DNA of 64,000 nt, from positions 186,001 through 250,000 of the forward strand of contig NZ_JGYG01000007.1 in NCBI RefSeq assembly GCF_000740795.1. Direction: 5' to 3'. Source of the stretch: Haematobacter massiliensis. Lineage in GTDB: Bacteria; Pseudomonadota; Alphaproteobacteria; Rhodobacterales; Rhodobacteraceae. This document shows, in pieces, positions 27,755 to 36,454 of this stretch (position 1 is its first letter; each line of letters begins with the position of its first letter). The translations under genes and the position numbers were made by a program. The notes under the pieces were generated by a model. The model saw only the letters and a program-made list of their open reading frames with translations. It was not told where the DNA came from and did not search any database.

Positions 27755-28432
27755 TCAGTCCTCGTAGATCATCTTCCGTGTCATACCCCCGTCAAGCACC
27801 AGCACCTGGCCGGTCATGAACCCCGCGGAAGCAAGATAGGAGACCGCCTCCGCCACATCCGAGGGCATTCCCACCCGCCCTGCCGGATGCTGGGCGTGGT
27901 CGCGGGGACCGAGACCTGTGCCATCCGCGATCCACCCCGGTGCGATCGCATTCACCCGGATACGCGGGCCAAGGCTTATCGCAAGCGCATGGGTCAGCGC
28001 GATCAGCCCGCCCTTGGCCGCGGCATAAGGCTCTGTCTCCGGCTCGGACATGACGGCGCGAGTGGAGGCCATGTTGACGATGGATCCGCCTGCCCTGAGC
28101 CTGGGAATGGCGGCCCGCGTCACCAGAAAGGTTCCTGTCAGGTGGCTGTCCACCACCCGCCGCCACTCGGCAAGCGACATCTCCGCCAGCGGCCCGCCAT
28201 AGGGCTTCGCGATCCCGGCATTGTTCACCAGCAGGTCGATCTCGTCCCAGCCCAGACTGTCGAAGGCCTCCGCGACGGAACTCTCATCGGTCACGTCGCA
28301 GATCACCTGCCGCGCGGCGCCTGTTCCCTCCCGAATGTCGAGTGAGGCAACATCCCATCCCGCCGAGGCAAGAGCCTCGCAGATTCCCGTGCCGATGAGG
28401 CCGGCACCCCCTGTCACGATTGCGCGTTTCAT
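27755..28432 (-). CDS. Short-chain dehydrogenase/reductase
   Basis: A 225-residue classical SDR. The cofactor loop is TGGAGLIGTGI, NNAG appears as LLVNNAGIA, the catalytic Ser is in NMASTRAV and the Tyr-Lys pair in YAAAKGG. The protein is slightly short for the family. It follows the flavoenzyme gene by 37 nt on the same strand, so the two may be co-transcribed, but the substrate is not apparent. Confidence 0.92.
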   Translation of the reverse strand: MKRAIVTGGAGLIGTGICEALASAGWDVASLDIREGTGAARQVICDVTDESSVAEAFDSLGWDEIDLLVNNAGIAKPYGGPLAEMSLAEWRRVVDSHLTGTFLVTRAAIPRLRAGGSIVNMASTRAVMSEPETEPYAAAKGGLIALTHALAISLGPRIRVNAIAPGWIADGTGLGPRDHAQHPAGRVGMPSDVAEAVSYLASAGFMTGQVLVLDGGMTRKMIYED

Positions 28433-28469
28433 GCGGCGGGAAATAGCGCTCTCTCCCGCCCCCGCCAGT

Positions 28470-30506
28470 TCAGATCAGCCGCATCAGCCGCAGCGCGTCA
28501 TGGATGGCCGCGTGAACATTCCGTGCGGCCACGGCATCACCGATCCGGTAGAGCGTGTAGCCCCCGGAGGCGTTCGTGACGATCTCCTGCGGCGCGCCAG
28601 TGACAAGCGCCGCATAGTCCACCGCCCCTTTGTTCAGCGACCCCGGCTTGAGGCCGAAGTAGATGTCGTCGAGCGGTCGCGTGCCATGGTTGACCACCAC
28701 CTGATCCACCCGCCGCTCCTGCACTGCGTCGCCGTAGTCACTGCCAAGCCGCGCGATCAAGCCATTCCCGTCGCGCAACACCTCCCGAACACGCCAGGTC
28801 ACGGTCATGACCGCCCCCGCCTTCTGCAGAGACCGCACATAGGGAACGAGGTTCATGCTCATCACCTCGGGCGCGACATTTCGGTCGGGGAACACGATCT
28901 CCACCTGCCCGCCCGCCTTGGCGATCACCTCCGCCGCCTGCAGGGCAGCATGGTCGCCCGCATCGTCATAGATCAGCACATTCCGCCCCGGTGCCGCATC
29001 GCCCGACAGGATATCCCAGGCTGAGACGGTCAGATCATCGCCCCTCGCCAATACCGGGCCGTCCGGCATTCCCCCCGTCGCGACCACCACTACATCAGGC
29101 CGGGTTTCCGCGACCGTCTCCACATCCGCATAGGTGTTGAAGCGAAAGATGACCCCCCGCCGCTCGCATTCCGCCATGCGCCATCCGATCACGGAGAGCA
29201 TCTCCCGCCGCCGCTCGCTCCGCGCGGCGAGGCGGAGCTGGCCGCCGGGTTGGGAAGCCGCTTCCAGGACCGTGACTGCATGACCCCGCTCCGCCGCGAC
29301 GCGCGCCGCCTCCAGGCCACCTGGGCCGGCGCCCACGACCGTGACGCGCAGCGGATGCTCTGCCGCCGCGATGCGATGTGGAAGCTCGATCTCCCGCCCG
29401 GAGGAGGGGTTGTGCAGGCAGAGCGCCATCCCCCCCTGATAGATGCGGTCGAGACAGTAGTTCGCACCCACGCAAGGGCGTATGCGCTCCTCCTCCCCCG
29501 CCAGCAGCTTGGCCACCAGATGCGGATCGGCGAGATGCGCCCGCGTCATTCCCACCATGTCGAGCGCGCCGCTCGCCACTGCATGCCGCGCCGTGGCAAG
29601 GTCCGGTATCCGCGCGGCGTGAAACACGGGAAGCCCCGTTGCCGCCCGGATGCGCGCGGCGAAATCCAGATGTGGCGCGGCAGGCATACCCTGTATGGGG
29701 ATGACATCGGTCAATCCCGGATCGGTGTCGATATGCCCGCGGATGACGTTCAGGAAATCGACCATGCCGGAGGCGGTCAGCCGCTCCGCGATCTGAAGGC
29801 CCATGCCACCGTCGATCCCGCCGGGCAGCCGCTCATCAAAGGTCGCCCGCAGCCCGACGATGAACTCCGGGCCGCAGCGCTTGCGGATCTCCGACAGCAC
29901 ATCGAAGGTCAGCCGCAGGCGGTTGTCGAGATCGCCGCCATAGGGGCCGTCGAGCGTATTCGTCAACGGCGACCAGAACTGGTCGAGCAGGTGGCCGTAG
30001 CACTCAAGCTCGATCCCATCGAGACCTGCCGCCTGCATCCGCTCCGCAGCGTCGGCATAGTCTCCGATGATCCGGGTGATGTCCCAGTCCTCCGCAAGCT
30101 TGGGAGAGGCCCGGTGCGCCGCTTCCCGCTCCCCCCCGGAAGAGACGACGGGCAGCCAGTCCCCCTGATCCCACCGCGTCCGGCGCCCCAGATGGGTGAG
30201 CTGGATCATCACCGCAGCCCCCGCCTCATGGCATTCGTCGGCCAGCTCGCGCATCCAGGGGACGACCTCATCCTTCCAGGCGAGAATGTTGTTGAAGGCG
30301 GGCGGGCTGTCGCGTGAAACGGAGGCTGATCCGGCCGTCATCGTCAGGGCCACACCCGCCCGCGCCCGCTCGCCATGATAGGCCCGATAGCGCGCCTTCG
30401 GCATGCCGTCCTCGGCATAGGCGGGTTCATGGCTGGTGATGAGAATGCGGTTGCGAAGCGTAAGGTGCTTGAGCTGGTAGGGCTGGAGGAGGGGATCGTT
30501 GGACAT
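28470..30506 (-). CDS. FMN/FAD iron-sulfur oxidoreductase of the dimethylglycine/N-methylproline demethylase type
   Basis: A 678-residue protein of the old-yellow-enzyme/2,4-dienoyl-CoA reductase architecture. A TIM barrel (about 1-340) carries FMN. A cysteine cluster follows (CVGANYC, then CLHNP), spaced C-x5-C-x11-C as in DgcA/HpbB-type demethylases. The C-terminal FAD/NAD domain has VVGAGPGGLEAA near residue 395. The opening LTLRNRILITSHEPAYAEDG is characteristic of the DgcA/StcD group. Family members remove an N-methyl group from dimethylglycine or N-methylproline. No electron-transfer partner (DgcB-like) or folate enzyme is adjacent, so the assignment rests on sequence only. Confidence 0.82.
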   Translation of the reverse strand: MSNDPLLQPYQLKHLTLRNRILITSHEPAYAEDGMPKARYRAYHGERARAGVALTMTAGSASVSRDSPPAFNNILAWKDEVVPWMRELADECHEAGAAVMIQLTHLGRRTRWDQGDWLPVVSSGGEREAAHRASPKLAEDWDITRIIGDYADAAERMQAAGLDGIELECYGHLLDQFWSPLTNTLDGPYGGDLDNRLRLTFDVLSEIRKRCGPEFIVGLRATFDERLPGGIDGGMGLQIAERLTASGMVDFLNVIRGHIDTDPGLTDVIPIQGMPAAPHLDFAARIRAATGLPVFHAARIPDLATARHAVASGALDMVGMTRAHLADPHLVAKLLAGEEERIRPCVGANYCLDRIYQGGMALCLHNPSSGREIELPHRIAAAEHPLRVTVVGAGPGGLEAARVAAERGHAVTVLEAASQPGGQLRLAARSERRREMLSVIGWRMAECERRGVIFRFNTYADVETVAETRPDVVVVATGGMPDGPVLARGDDLTVSAWDILSGDAAPGRNVLIYDDAGDHAALQAAEVIAKAGGQVEIVFPDRNVAPEVMSMNLVPYVRSLQKAGAVMTVTWRVREVLRDGNGLIARLGSDYGDAVQERRVDQVVVNHGTRPLDDIYFGLKPGSLNKGAVDYAALVTGAPQEIVTNASGGYTLYRIGDAVAARNVHAAIHDALRLMRLI

Positions 30507-30668
30507 CGTGACCTCTGGCTATCGGTCACAGGCTTCTCCCAATTTCCCTCGCAGGCAAGCGCTGAAATGTCATTGGCGCAGCTGTGATTACCAGAGACGG
30601 CAGGGTGTTGCCCCGCCGCCCCGTCTCGCCGTCTGAACCCGTCTCGCTCTTTCAGCCCGGCCCGCCCC

Positions 30669-30693
30669 TTCAATAGGCGCCTTTCAATAGGCG
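30669..30693. repeat. Short direct duplication at the 3' end of the reductase gene
   Basis: The 11-mer TTCAATAGGCG occurs at 30669-30679 and again at 30683-30693. The second copy includes the stop codon of the minus-strand reductase gene, so the duplication repeats its last codons just past the stop. It looks like local slippage. Confidence 0.6.
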
Positions 30694-31301
30694 ATGGTGA
30701 AGCGGGCGCGGCTATGGTGCGGATCATCCACTTCATCCAGCATGGCCACAGCGAAATCCTCATAGGAAATCCTGCTTTCGCCTGCCGCATCGACGAGCAG
30801 TTGATCCCCGCCCAGACGGAATGTTCCCGTCCGCTCCCCCGGTCCGAACATCGCGGCGGGGGAGAGGAAACTCCAGTCCACATCCGTCACGCCCCGCAGT
30901 GTGTCAAGGAAATCGGCCCCCGGAAGCGCCTCCGACTTGTAGGCATCCGGGAACTCCGGCGTATCGACCAGCCGCTTGCCGGGGGCCACCTCCAGCGACC
31001 CTGCACCGCCTACGACCAACAGTTGCGGGATGCCCGCCTCCCGCACGAGGGTCAGCACCTGATCCGCCGTCACGTCGGCGAACCGCGTCGCGCTGATGAG
31101 CACATCACTGCCGGCAAGAGATTTCGCCAGTCCGTCTTCCGGGGCCGTCACATCGCCCTGTACGAAAGTCACACCCTCAGGAAATGGCGTCGCCGGGGCC
31201 TTGCGGGCGATAACGGTGACCGCATGGCCCCGCCGCAGCGCCTCCGCCGTCAGCCTTTGCCCGACATTCCCCGTGCCGCCCAGAATCGCAATCCGCGCCA
31301 T
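30684..31301 (-). CDS. NAD(P)H-binding atypical SDR oxidoreductase
   Basis: A 205-residue NmrA/YwnB-like protein with the cofactor motif [10 protein letters not shown] at the N terminus and the ending [16 protein letters not shown] typical of the group. Members bind NAD(P)H and act as reductases or redox sensors. It is divergent from an HxlR regulator, a very common pairing in which the regulator controls the reductase in response to quinones or aldehydes. Confidence 0.88.
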   Translation of the reverse strand: MARIAILGGTGNVGQRLTAEALRRGHAVTVIARKAPATPFPEGVTFVQGDVTAPEDGLAKSLAGSDVLISATRFADVTADQVLTLVREAGIPQLLVVGGAGSLEVAPGKRLVDTPEFPDAYKSEALPGADFLDTLRGVTDVDWSFLSPAAMFGPGERTGTFRLGGDQLLVDAAGESRISYEDFAVAMLDEVDDPHHSRARFTIAY

Positions 31302-31316
31302 GATCCGTCTCCATAT

Positions 31317-31333
31317 GGTAACAAAACGTAACC
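31317..31333. promoter_or_regulatory. HxlR-type half-site pair in the divergent promoter
   Basis: GGTAAC and GTAACC face each other across a short A-rich spacer just upstream of the reductase start. The arms are imperfect inverted repeats with a GGT[A/T]AC core. A related element lies at 31384-31396. Confidence 0.4.
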
Positions 31334-31383
31334 AGCATATTGACGCAAGCGGCAGTCAGGCTCAAGAAGAGCCATCCGCGTTG

Positions 31384-31396
31384 CAAGGTAACCTTG
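31384..31396. promoter_or_regulatory. Palindrome CAAGGT-A-ACCTTG upstream of the HxlR gene
   Basis: The two 6-bp arms are perfect inverted repeats around one A and end 11 nt before the HxlR start, where bound repressor would cover the ribosome site. It shares the GGTAAC core with the site at 31317. Confidence 0.45.
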
Positions 31397-31407
31397 GAGA
31401 CCCCTCG

Positions 31408-31791
31408 ATGACCCTCCATCGCTCGACGGCGAGCTATGCCAACAACTGTCCAGTCCGGGACGTTCTCGACAGGCTGGGCGATCGGTGGAGCACGCTGATC
31501 CTCCAGCAGCTGGCGAAGGGCCCGCTCCGGTTCTCGGAACTGCTCAGGGCCATAGACGATGTCTCCAAACGGATGCTGTCCCGCACCCTGCGCGCGCTCG
31601 AGGAAGACGGGCTGATTACACGCACCGTCTATCCGCTGAAGCCGCCTGCCGTGGAATATGCCCTCACCCCTTTGGGGCAGAGCTTCCTGCCGCATATCGA
31701 AGGACTGGTCCGATGGGCCGGCGAACACCACGCCGCCATCCGCGCAGCCCGAGCGGCCTTTCAGCATGCGCGGGAGGAAGCGCTGGTCTGA
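31408..31791 (+). CDS. HxlR-family transcriptional regulator
   Basis: A 127-residue winged-helix regulator with the HxlR signature: [19 protein letters not shown], then [20 protein letters not shown], then [17 protein letters not shown] 31408 is chosen because the family begins about ten residues before the conserved Cys. That Cys is the redox-sensing residue in some members. It is divergent from the NAD(P)H-binding reductase and converges on the toxin-antitoxin pair, whose stop codon begins at the next base. Confidence 0.92.
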   Translation: MTLHRSTASYANNCPVRDVLDRLGDRWSTLILQQLAKGPLRFSELLRAIDDVSKRMLSRTLRALEEDGLITRTVYPLKPPAVEYALTPLGQSFLPHIEGLVRWAGEHHAAIRAARAAFQHAREEALV

Positions 31792-32193
31792 TCAGAAAGG
31801 GTTTTCCAGCCGCACACCCGTCGGCAGGAAATCCGCGACATTGCCCGTCACCACCACGGCATCGCGGGAAAGCGCCGTCGCGGCGATCATCAGATCGGCA
31901 CCGTCATGGCCTACCTCTGCGGAGAGTCGCCCCCAGATCAGCGCGTCATCGGGGCCAAACGGCAGAATCCGATCGGAGAACAGCATGACTGTGCGCTCCA
32001 CCCAGTCACGGAGGTCGGCGGCAAAATCGGGGTTCCGCGCCTCCTGCCGACGGATGCCCCGTTCGATCTCCCCAAGCGTGATGACGGAGAGGAACAGTTC
32101 CTCCTCCGGTCTTGCAGCGAGCCAGCGCGCGACCTGCGGCGCCCTGTCCGGTCGTCGCACTGCGGAGATGACATTCGTATCGAGGAGATACAT
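31792..32193 (-). CDS. vapC: VapC-family PIN-domain toxin
   Basis: A 133-residue PIN-domain ribonuclease. The acidic metal-binding residues are visible as Asp5 (LLDTNV), Glu42 (LGEIERG), Asp100 (GADLMIAA) and Asp121 (NVADF). VapC toxins cleave RNA, often tRNA or rRNA, when the antitoxin is lost. Its start overlaps the antitoxin stop by one base, so the two are translationally coupled. Confidence 0.93.
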   Translation of the reverse strand: MYLLDTNVISAVRRPDRAPQVARWLAARPEEELFLSVITLGEIERGIRRQEARNPDFAADLRDWVERTVMLFSDRILPFGPDDALIWGRLSAEVGHDGADLMIAATALSRDAVVVTGNVADFLPTGVRLENPF

Positions 32194-32438
32194 CAGAAGT
32201 CGACGTCTCGCGGCCTGACCTGCTGCCGCGGCGCATCCTCCAGCCCCGGAAACTCCAGCAGATGCGAAACAAAGCTCCGCCGCCCCGCTCGCGCATCACG
32301 GACCAGGCGCTGATATTCAGAGGCGGAAAGGACGACCACCGCAGGCTTCCCGCGCCGGCTCACTTCCTGAGGGCGTCCGGCGAGAGCCGCATCTACAACC
32401 GCACTGAACCGGTTCTTCGCATCCTGCAACGTCCACAT
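32193..32438 (-). CDS. Phd/YefM-type antitoxin
   Basis: An 81-residue protein with the Phd/YefM fold: WTLQDAKNRFSAVVDAAL, then EVSRRGKPAVVVLSASEYQ, followed by a C-terminal tail that would wrap the PIN toxin. It is the first gene of the toxin-antitoxin operon and carries the DNA-binding domain for autorepression. A palindrome at 32454-32469, 16-31 nt upstream of its start, is the likely operator. Confidence 0.92.
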   Translation of the reverse strand: MWTLQDAKNRFSAVVDAALAGRPQEVSRRGKPAVVVLSASEYQRLVRDARAGRRSFVSHLLEFPGLEDAPRQQVRPRDVDF

Positions 32439-32453
32439 GCCGCACCTGTCTAG

Positions 32454-32469
32454 CTATCTGGCTAGATAG
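32454..32469. promoter_or_regulatory. Operator palindrome of the toxin-antitoxin operon
   Basis: CTATCT (32454-32459) and AGATAG (32464-32469) are perfect arms around GGCT, extended outward by TAG and A-rich bases. The AT-rich element sits where the promoter of the antitoxin gene should be. Confidence 0.65.
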
Positions 32470-32532
32470 ATATGGCAGGCGCTGTCGAAAGTCAAAGCCT
32501 GTCCGCTTTTCGACCCGTATGTGCTTTTGAGC

Positions 32533-32547
32533 GGGGCATCGAGCCCC
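32533..32547. terminator. Hairpin downstream of the tpa-like gene
   Basis: GGGGC (32533-32537) pairs with GCCCC (32543-32547) around ATCGA, and outer CTTTTG and CAAAAG can extend the stem after internal mismatches. It lies about 35 nt after the aminotransferase stop and lacks a real T run, so the call is tentative. Confidence 0.4.
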
Positions 32548-32582
32548 ACCCAAAAGCGCTGCCGCACGCAAGCCAGACGCGA

Positions 32583-33962
32583 TCAGCCAAAGACCCTGGT
32601 CAGCGCGACGTCTATCGCGTCGGTGATCCGGTCGATGTCCTCCGCCGTGGCGATCAGCGCCGGGCTGAGACACAGCGTATTGTTCAGCCCCGGAAGGGAC
32701 CGGTTCGTCACGCCAATGATGACACCCTGCGCATTGGCCTCCGCCACGACCCGTTGAGCCAGCTTCTCATCCACCGGCTCCTTGGTCTTGCGGTCGGCCA
32801 CGAGCTCCGCCCCCTGGAACAACCCCTTGCCGCGCACGTCACCCACGACGGCATGCTTTTCCTTCAACGCCTCCAGGTTGGCCATCAGCCGATCACCCAT
32901 GACAAGCGTGTTGTTCAGAAGCTGCTCGTCCTCGATGATCCGCATATTCTCCAGCGCCGCAGCGGGGCCGGAGGCGCAGCCGCCGAAGGTGGAGATATCG
33001 CGGAAATAGGAGAGCGGATCGGCGGGATCGTCCTTGAACAGATCAAACACGGCCTCTGTCGTCACGGTGCAGGAGATCGCGGCATAGCCGGACGCGACAC
33101 CCTTGGCCATCGTCACGAAGTCGGGCTTCACCCCGTAGTTCTGATAGCCGAACCACGTCCCTGTCCGGCCAAGACCGCAGACCACCTCGTCGATATGGAG
33201 GAGCACATCATATTTGCGGCAGATTTCCTGCACGCGCTCCCAGTAGCCTTCCGGCGGCACGATGACGCCGCCGCCGGCGGTGATCGGCTCCAGGCAGAGC
33301 AACCCGACGGTATCCGGTCCTTCGCGCAGGATGACTTCCTCGATGGCATCGGCGGCGCGCTGGCCGTAGTTCTCGACATCCCATTGCTTGCGGTATTCGA
33401 GACAATGCGGCACCTGCACGAACCCTTCCGGGAAGGGACCGTAGAGCGCCGCCCGCTCCGGCTGTCCGGCGGAGGCCAGCGCGCCGATGGTCGTGCCGTG
33501 GTAGTCGCGCTCCCGATACAGGATCTTGTTCTTGCGGCCCTTGTGATGGCGCGCCGAGATCTGGCGGACCATCTTGAACACCTTCTCATTCGCCTCGGAA
33601 CCGGAGTTCGAGTAGTAGACGCGCGTGAGGCCGGGCATCTTCTCGATCAGCTTCTCCGCGAACAGCGAACCGGGGATGGAACCCGCCGACTGCGCGAAAT
33701 AGTTCATGCGGATCAGCTGGTCGCGCACGGCGTCCGCGATGCTCTCGCGGCCGTATCCGACATTGACCGTCCACACCCCGCCAGAGACGGCATCCAGGAA
33801 CTCCCGCCCGGCTGCGTCCCAGACACGCATCCCCTTGCCTTCCACGATGATACGCGGATCAGACGTTTCCAGCGCCTTGTGCTGCAGCAGGTGGTGCCAG
33901 ACATGGGCGCGGTCGGTTTCGACCACATGAGAGAGGTCGTTCTGAGAGAAAGGCAGGTTCAT
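32583..33962 (-). CDS. tpa: Taurine-pyruvate-type class III aminotransferase
   Basis: A 459-residue fold-type I class III aminotransferase. The PLP lysine is Lys287 in MAKGVASGYA and the PLP-contacting Asp is Asp258 in LLHIDEVVCG. Long stretches (VWHHLLQHKALET, YYSNSGSEANEK, FRDISTFGGC) match the Paracoccus/Rhodobacter taurine:pyruvate aminotransferase Tpa as I remember it. Tpa makes sulfoacetaldehyde and alanine. However, no xsc, tauR or taurine importer is adjacent. Instead it lies 85 nt downstream of glcF on the same strand, within a glycolate/glyoxylate operon. A glyoxylate or beta-alanine-type amino transfer is therefore also plausible. Confidence 0.85.
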   Translation of the reverse strand: MNLPFSQNDLSHVVETDRAHVWHHLLQHKALETSDPRIIVEGKGMRVWDAAGREFLDAVSGGVWTVNVGYGRESIADAVRDQLIRMNYFAQSAGSIPGSLFAEKLIEKMPGLTRVYYSNSGSEANEKVFKMVRQISARHHKGRKNKILYRERDYHGTTIGALASAGQPERAALYGPFPEGFVQVPHCLEYRKQWDVENYGQRAADAIEEVILREGPDTVGLLCLEPITAGGGVIVPPEGYWERVQEICRKYDVLLHIDEVVCGLGRTGTWFGYQNYGVKPDFVTMAKGVASGYAAISCTVTTEAVFDLFKDDPADPLSYFRDISTFGGCASGPAAALENMRIIEDEQLLNNTLVMGDRLMANLEALKEKHAVVGDVRGKGLFQGAELVADRKTKEPVDEKLAQRVVAEANAQGVIIGVTNRSLPGLNNTLCLSPALIATAEDIDRITDAIDVALTRVFG

Positions 33963-34047
33963 GAGGCAATCCGGGTCAAGAGTGTCCCGCGGTCAGCGGG
34001 CGATCCGGGAAGGATCGCGCGAAGCGCGCTGCGGATCAAGCGCCGCA

Positions 34048-35358
34048 TCACGCGGCAGGCCGGGAATGGCCGGGAAAATCGTGCCCTGCGAGCTTTCGCG
34101 GCATCGGCCCCCCCGTCGCCCAGTCGATGAGCTCGACCGTATGGACGACGGGAACGACGGTGCCCGAGCCGATCTGCATCATACAGCCGATATTGCCCGC
34201 CGCGATGACCTCGGGTGCCTTCGCCTCCAGCGTGGCAACCTTCCGTCGCCTTAGCTCCGCCGAAATCTCCGGCTGGAGCAGGTTGTAGGTGCCGGCGGAG
34301 CCGCAGCACAGATGCGGATCGGCAGGCTCCACCACCTCGAACCCGGCGCGTTTCAGCGCGGTTTTCGGCGCGGTCTTCACCTGCTGACCGTGCTGGAGCG
34401 AGCAGGCGGCATGATAGGCCACGCGGATGCCCTGTGGAGCCTGCTCCGGCACGCCCAATCGCTCCAGCAGTTCGGAGATATCGCAGGCAAGCCGTGATAC
34501 CTCCGCTGCCTCTGCCGCCAGAGGATCGTTGCGGAACATGTGGCCGTAGTCCTTCATCGTCGTGCCGCAGCCGGACGTGTTGATGACGATGGCGTCCAGC
34601 CCCTCAACGCCGGTAAAGGCCCGGATTGCGGCCGCGGCCTGCGCATGGGCCTCCCCCTCCCGTCCCATGTGATGGACAAGACTTCCGCAGCAGCCCAGCC
34701 CGCGCGGGATCACCACCTCGCAGCCCAGCCGGGTCAGCAGGCGGATGGTCGCGTCATTGATATCGCTGTCGAGCGCGCGCTGTGCACAACCGATGAGCAG
34801 GGCCACCCGCATCCGCGCCTCCCCCTCCGCCGGGAAGGTCTGCGCGGCATCGTTCGGGCTGGGCTTCGGCAGCGCCCGTGGCGCCATGTCCAGCATCGCC
34901 CGCAGACGCCGGTCGGGCATCAGCGCCGCAAAGGGCCGTGCGAGCTGCGCCCCCCTGAGCGCCAGCCGGAATCGCCCCGGATAGGGCAGGATCCGCGCCA
35001 GCATCCCGCGCAGCAGCCGATCCATCCACGGGCGGCGATAGGTCTTTTCCACATGGACGCGCGCATGGTCTATCAGGTGCATGTAGTGCACGCCGGACGG
35101 GCAGGTGGACATGCAGGACAGACAGGACAGGCAGCGGTCCAGATGCCTGACCGTCTTTTCGTCGGCCGGGCGGTTCTGCTCCAGCATATCCTTGATGAGA
35201 TAGATACGGCCGCGCGGGCTATCCAGCTCGTCGCCCAGCACCTGATAAGTCGGGCAAGTCGCAGTGCAGAAGCCACAATGGACACAGGCGCGGAGAACCT
35301 GATTGGCACGGGCGGTGCCCGGATCCTCCAGTTGCTCCGGCGTGAAATTGGTCTGCAT
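34048..35358 (-). CDS. glcF: Glycolate oxidase iron-sulfur subunit GlcF
   Basis: A 436-residue protein with two ferredoxin-type [4Fe-4S] motifs, CVHCGFCTATCPTY near residue 25 and CLSCLSCMSTCPSG near residue 80. Two CCG domains follow (GCCGSLVHHMG and CCGSAGTYN), as in GlcF and heterodisulfide-reductase-like subunits. It transfers electrons from the GlcD/GlcE flavin subunits to the quinone pool at the membrane. ATG 35358 overlaps the glcE stop (ATGA), which sets the start against longer in-frame extensions. Confidence 0.94.
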   Translation of the reverse strand: MQTNFTPEQLEDPGTARANQVLRACVHCGFCTATCPTYQVLGDELDSPRGRIYLIKDMLEQNRPADEKTVRHLDRCLSCLSCMSTCPSGVHYMHLIDHARVHVEKTYRRPWMDRLLRGMLARILPYPGRFRLALRGAQLARPFAALMPDRRLRAMLDMAPRALPKPSPNDAAQTFPAEGEARMRVALLIGCAQRALDSDINDATIRLLTRLGCEVVIPRGLGCCGSLVHHMGREGEAHAQAAAAIRAFTGVEGLDAIVINTSGCGTTMKDYGHMFRNDPLAAEAAEVSRLACDISELLERLGVPEQAPQGIRVAYHAACSLQHGQQVKTAPKTALKRAGFEVVEPADPHLCCGSAGTYNLLQPEISAELRRRKVATLEAKAPEVIAAGNIGCMMQIGSGTVVPVVHTVELIDWATGGPMPRKLAGHDFPGHSRPAA

Positions 35359-36443
35359 CAGCCCATCCTTCCGGGGTTGAGAATGCCACGCGGATCGAAC
35401 TGCGCCCGCAGACCCGACGTCAGCGTGGCGATCGAGGGGAGTTCGGGCGGAAACGCCCCTGCCCCAGCGCCGCGTATCCGCGTGGCATGTCCCGCTATCG
35501 GGCCTGCGAGCGCCCGCGCATCTGTCCGTTCCGGCAGCAACGCCCAGATCAACCCGCCGCCCCAGTCCAGAACGACAGGCGCGTTCAGCCGGGCGAGAAG
35601 GCGCGGCGCCTCCGAGGGCCGGATATTGAAACGCCACACATCGCCCGACTGCCCGTGGAATGGCCTGACCTCCGCGAGAGCACGCCACTGCCCCTGCCCC
35701 TCCACGATCTCCGCCGCGCCAAAGGGTGCAAGCCGCCGCGCCAATGCGACCGACCTGTGTTGGACGGAGCCTTCCAGCCCCTCTACCCGCAGCATCGCCC
35801 CGACGCCCGGCAGCCAGCCGGCCCCACTCACATCATAGGGCGAGGTCAGACCGGCGGCGAGCGCAGGCACCGCTTCCGCCGCGCCGAGATGGGGAAGCAC
35901 CACCGTGGCCTGAGCCTGCGCGGCGGGAAGCAGCTTGAACGCCACCTCCGTCAGCACCCCGAGGGTGCCCCAGCTTCCGGCCATGAGCTTCACCAGATCA
36001 TAGCCGGTAACGTTCTTCATGACCCGTCCGCCGTTCTTGACCACCGTACCGCTGCCATCCACGAACCGCACCCCGATGAGGCTGTCGCGGCAGGCCCCGG
36101 CCTGCACCCGTCGCGGCCCGGAGACATTCCCGGCCACGACCCCGCCGATGGTGCCGATCCCCGGCGCGCCGGTCAGCCCCGCCCAGTCGGCAGGTTCGAA
36201 CGGCAGGCGCTGACGCTCCGCCGTCACCGCCGCCTCGACCTCCGCCAGCGGCGTGCCCGCCCCGACCACCAGCGTCAGCGCGCCCGGCTCGTAAAGGCGT
36301 ATGCCCCGCAGGCCGCCCGTCTCCAGCACGGCGGCATTCGTCTCCTGCCGCCCCGTCGTCCGGGTACCGCCGCCGCGGATTTCCAGCGGATCGGTGGCAA
36401 GCCGGATCGCCTCGGCCAGCTCTTCCTCACTTTCAGGTCGCAT
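35358..36443 (-). CDS. glcE: Glycolate oxidase FAD-binding subunit GlcE
   Basis: A 361-residue FAD_binding_4-type subunit, shorter than GlcD, containing LEIRGGGTRT and GAPGIGTIGGVVAGN typical of GlcE. ATG 36443 has GGAGGCGG just upstream. It starts 11 nt after the glcD stop and ends overlapping glcF, so glcDEF is one coupled unit. It is an essential subunit of the glycolate dehydrogenase complex that makes glyoxylate. Confidence 0.94.
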   Translation of the reverse strand: MRPESEEELAEAIRLATDPLEIRGGGTRTTGRQETNAAVLETGGLRGIRLYEPGALTLVVGAGTPLAEVEAAVTAERQRLPFEPADWAGLTGAPGIGTIGGVVAGNVSGPRRVQAGACRDSLIGVRFVDGSGTVVKNGGRVMKNVTGYDLVKLMAGSWGTLGVLTEVAFKLLPAAQAQATVVLPHLGAAEAVPALAAGLTSPYDVSGAGWLPGVGAMLRVEGLEGSVQHRSVALARRLAPFGAAEIVEGQGQWRALAEVRPFHGQSGDVWRFNIRPSEAPRLLARLNAPVVLDWGGGLIWALLPERTDARALAGPIAGHATRIRGAGAGAFPPELPSIATLTSGLRAQFDPRGILNPGRMG

Positions 36444-36454
36444 TCCGCCTCCGT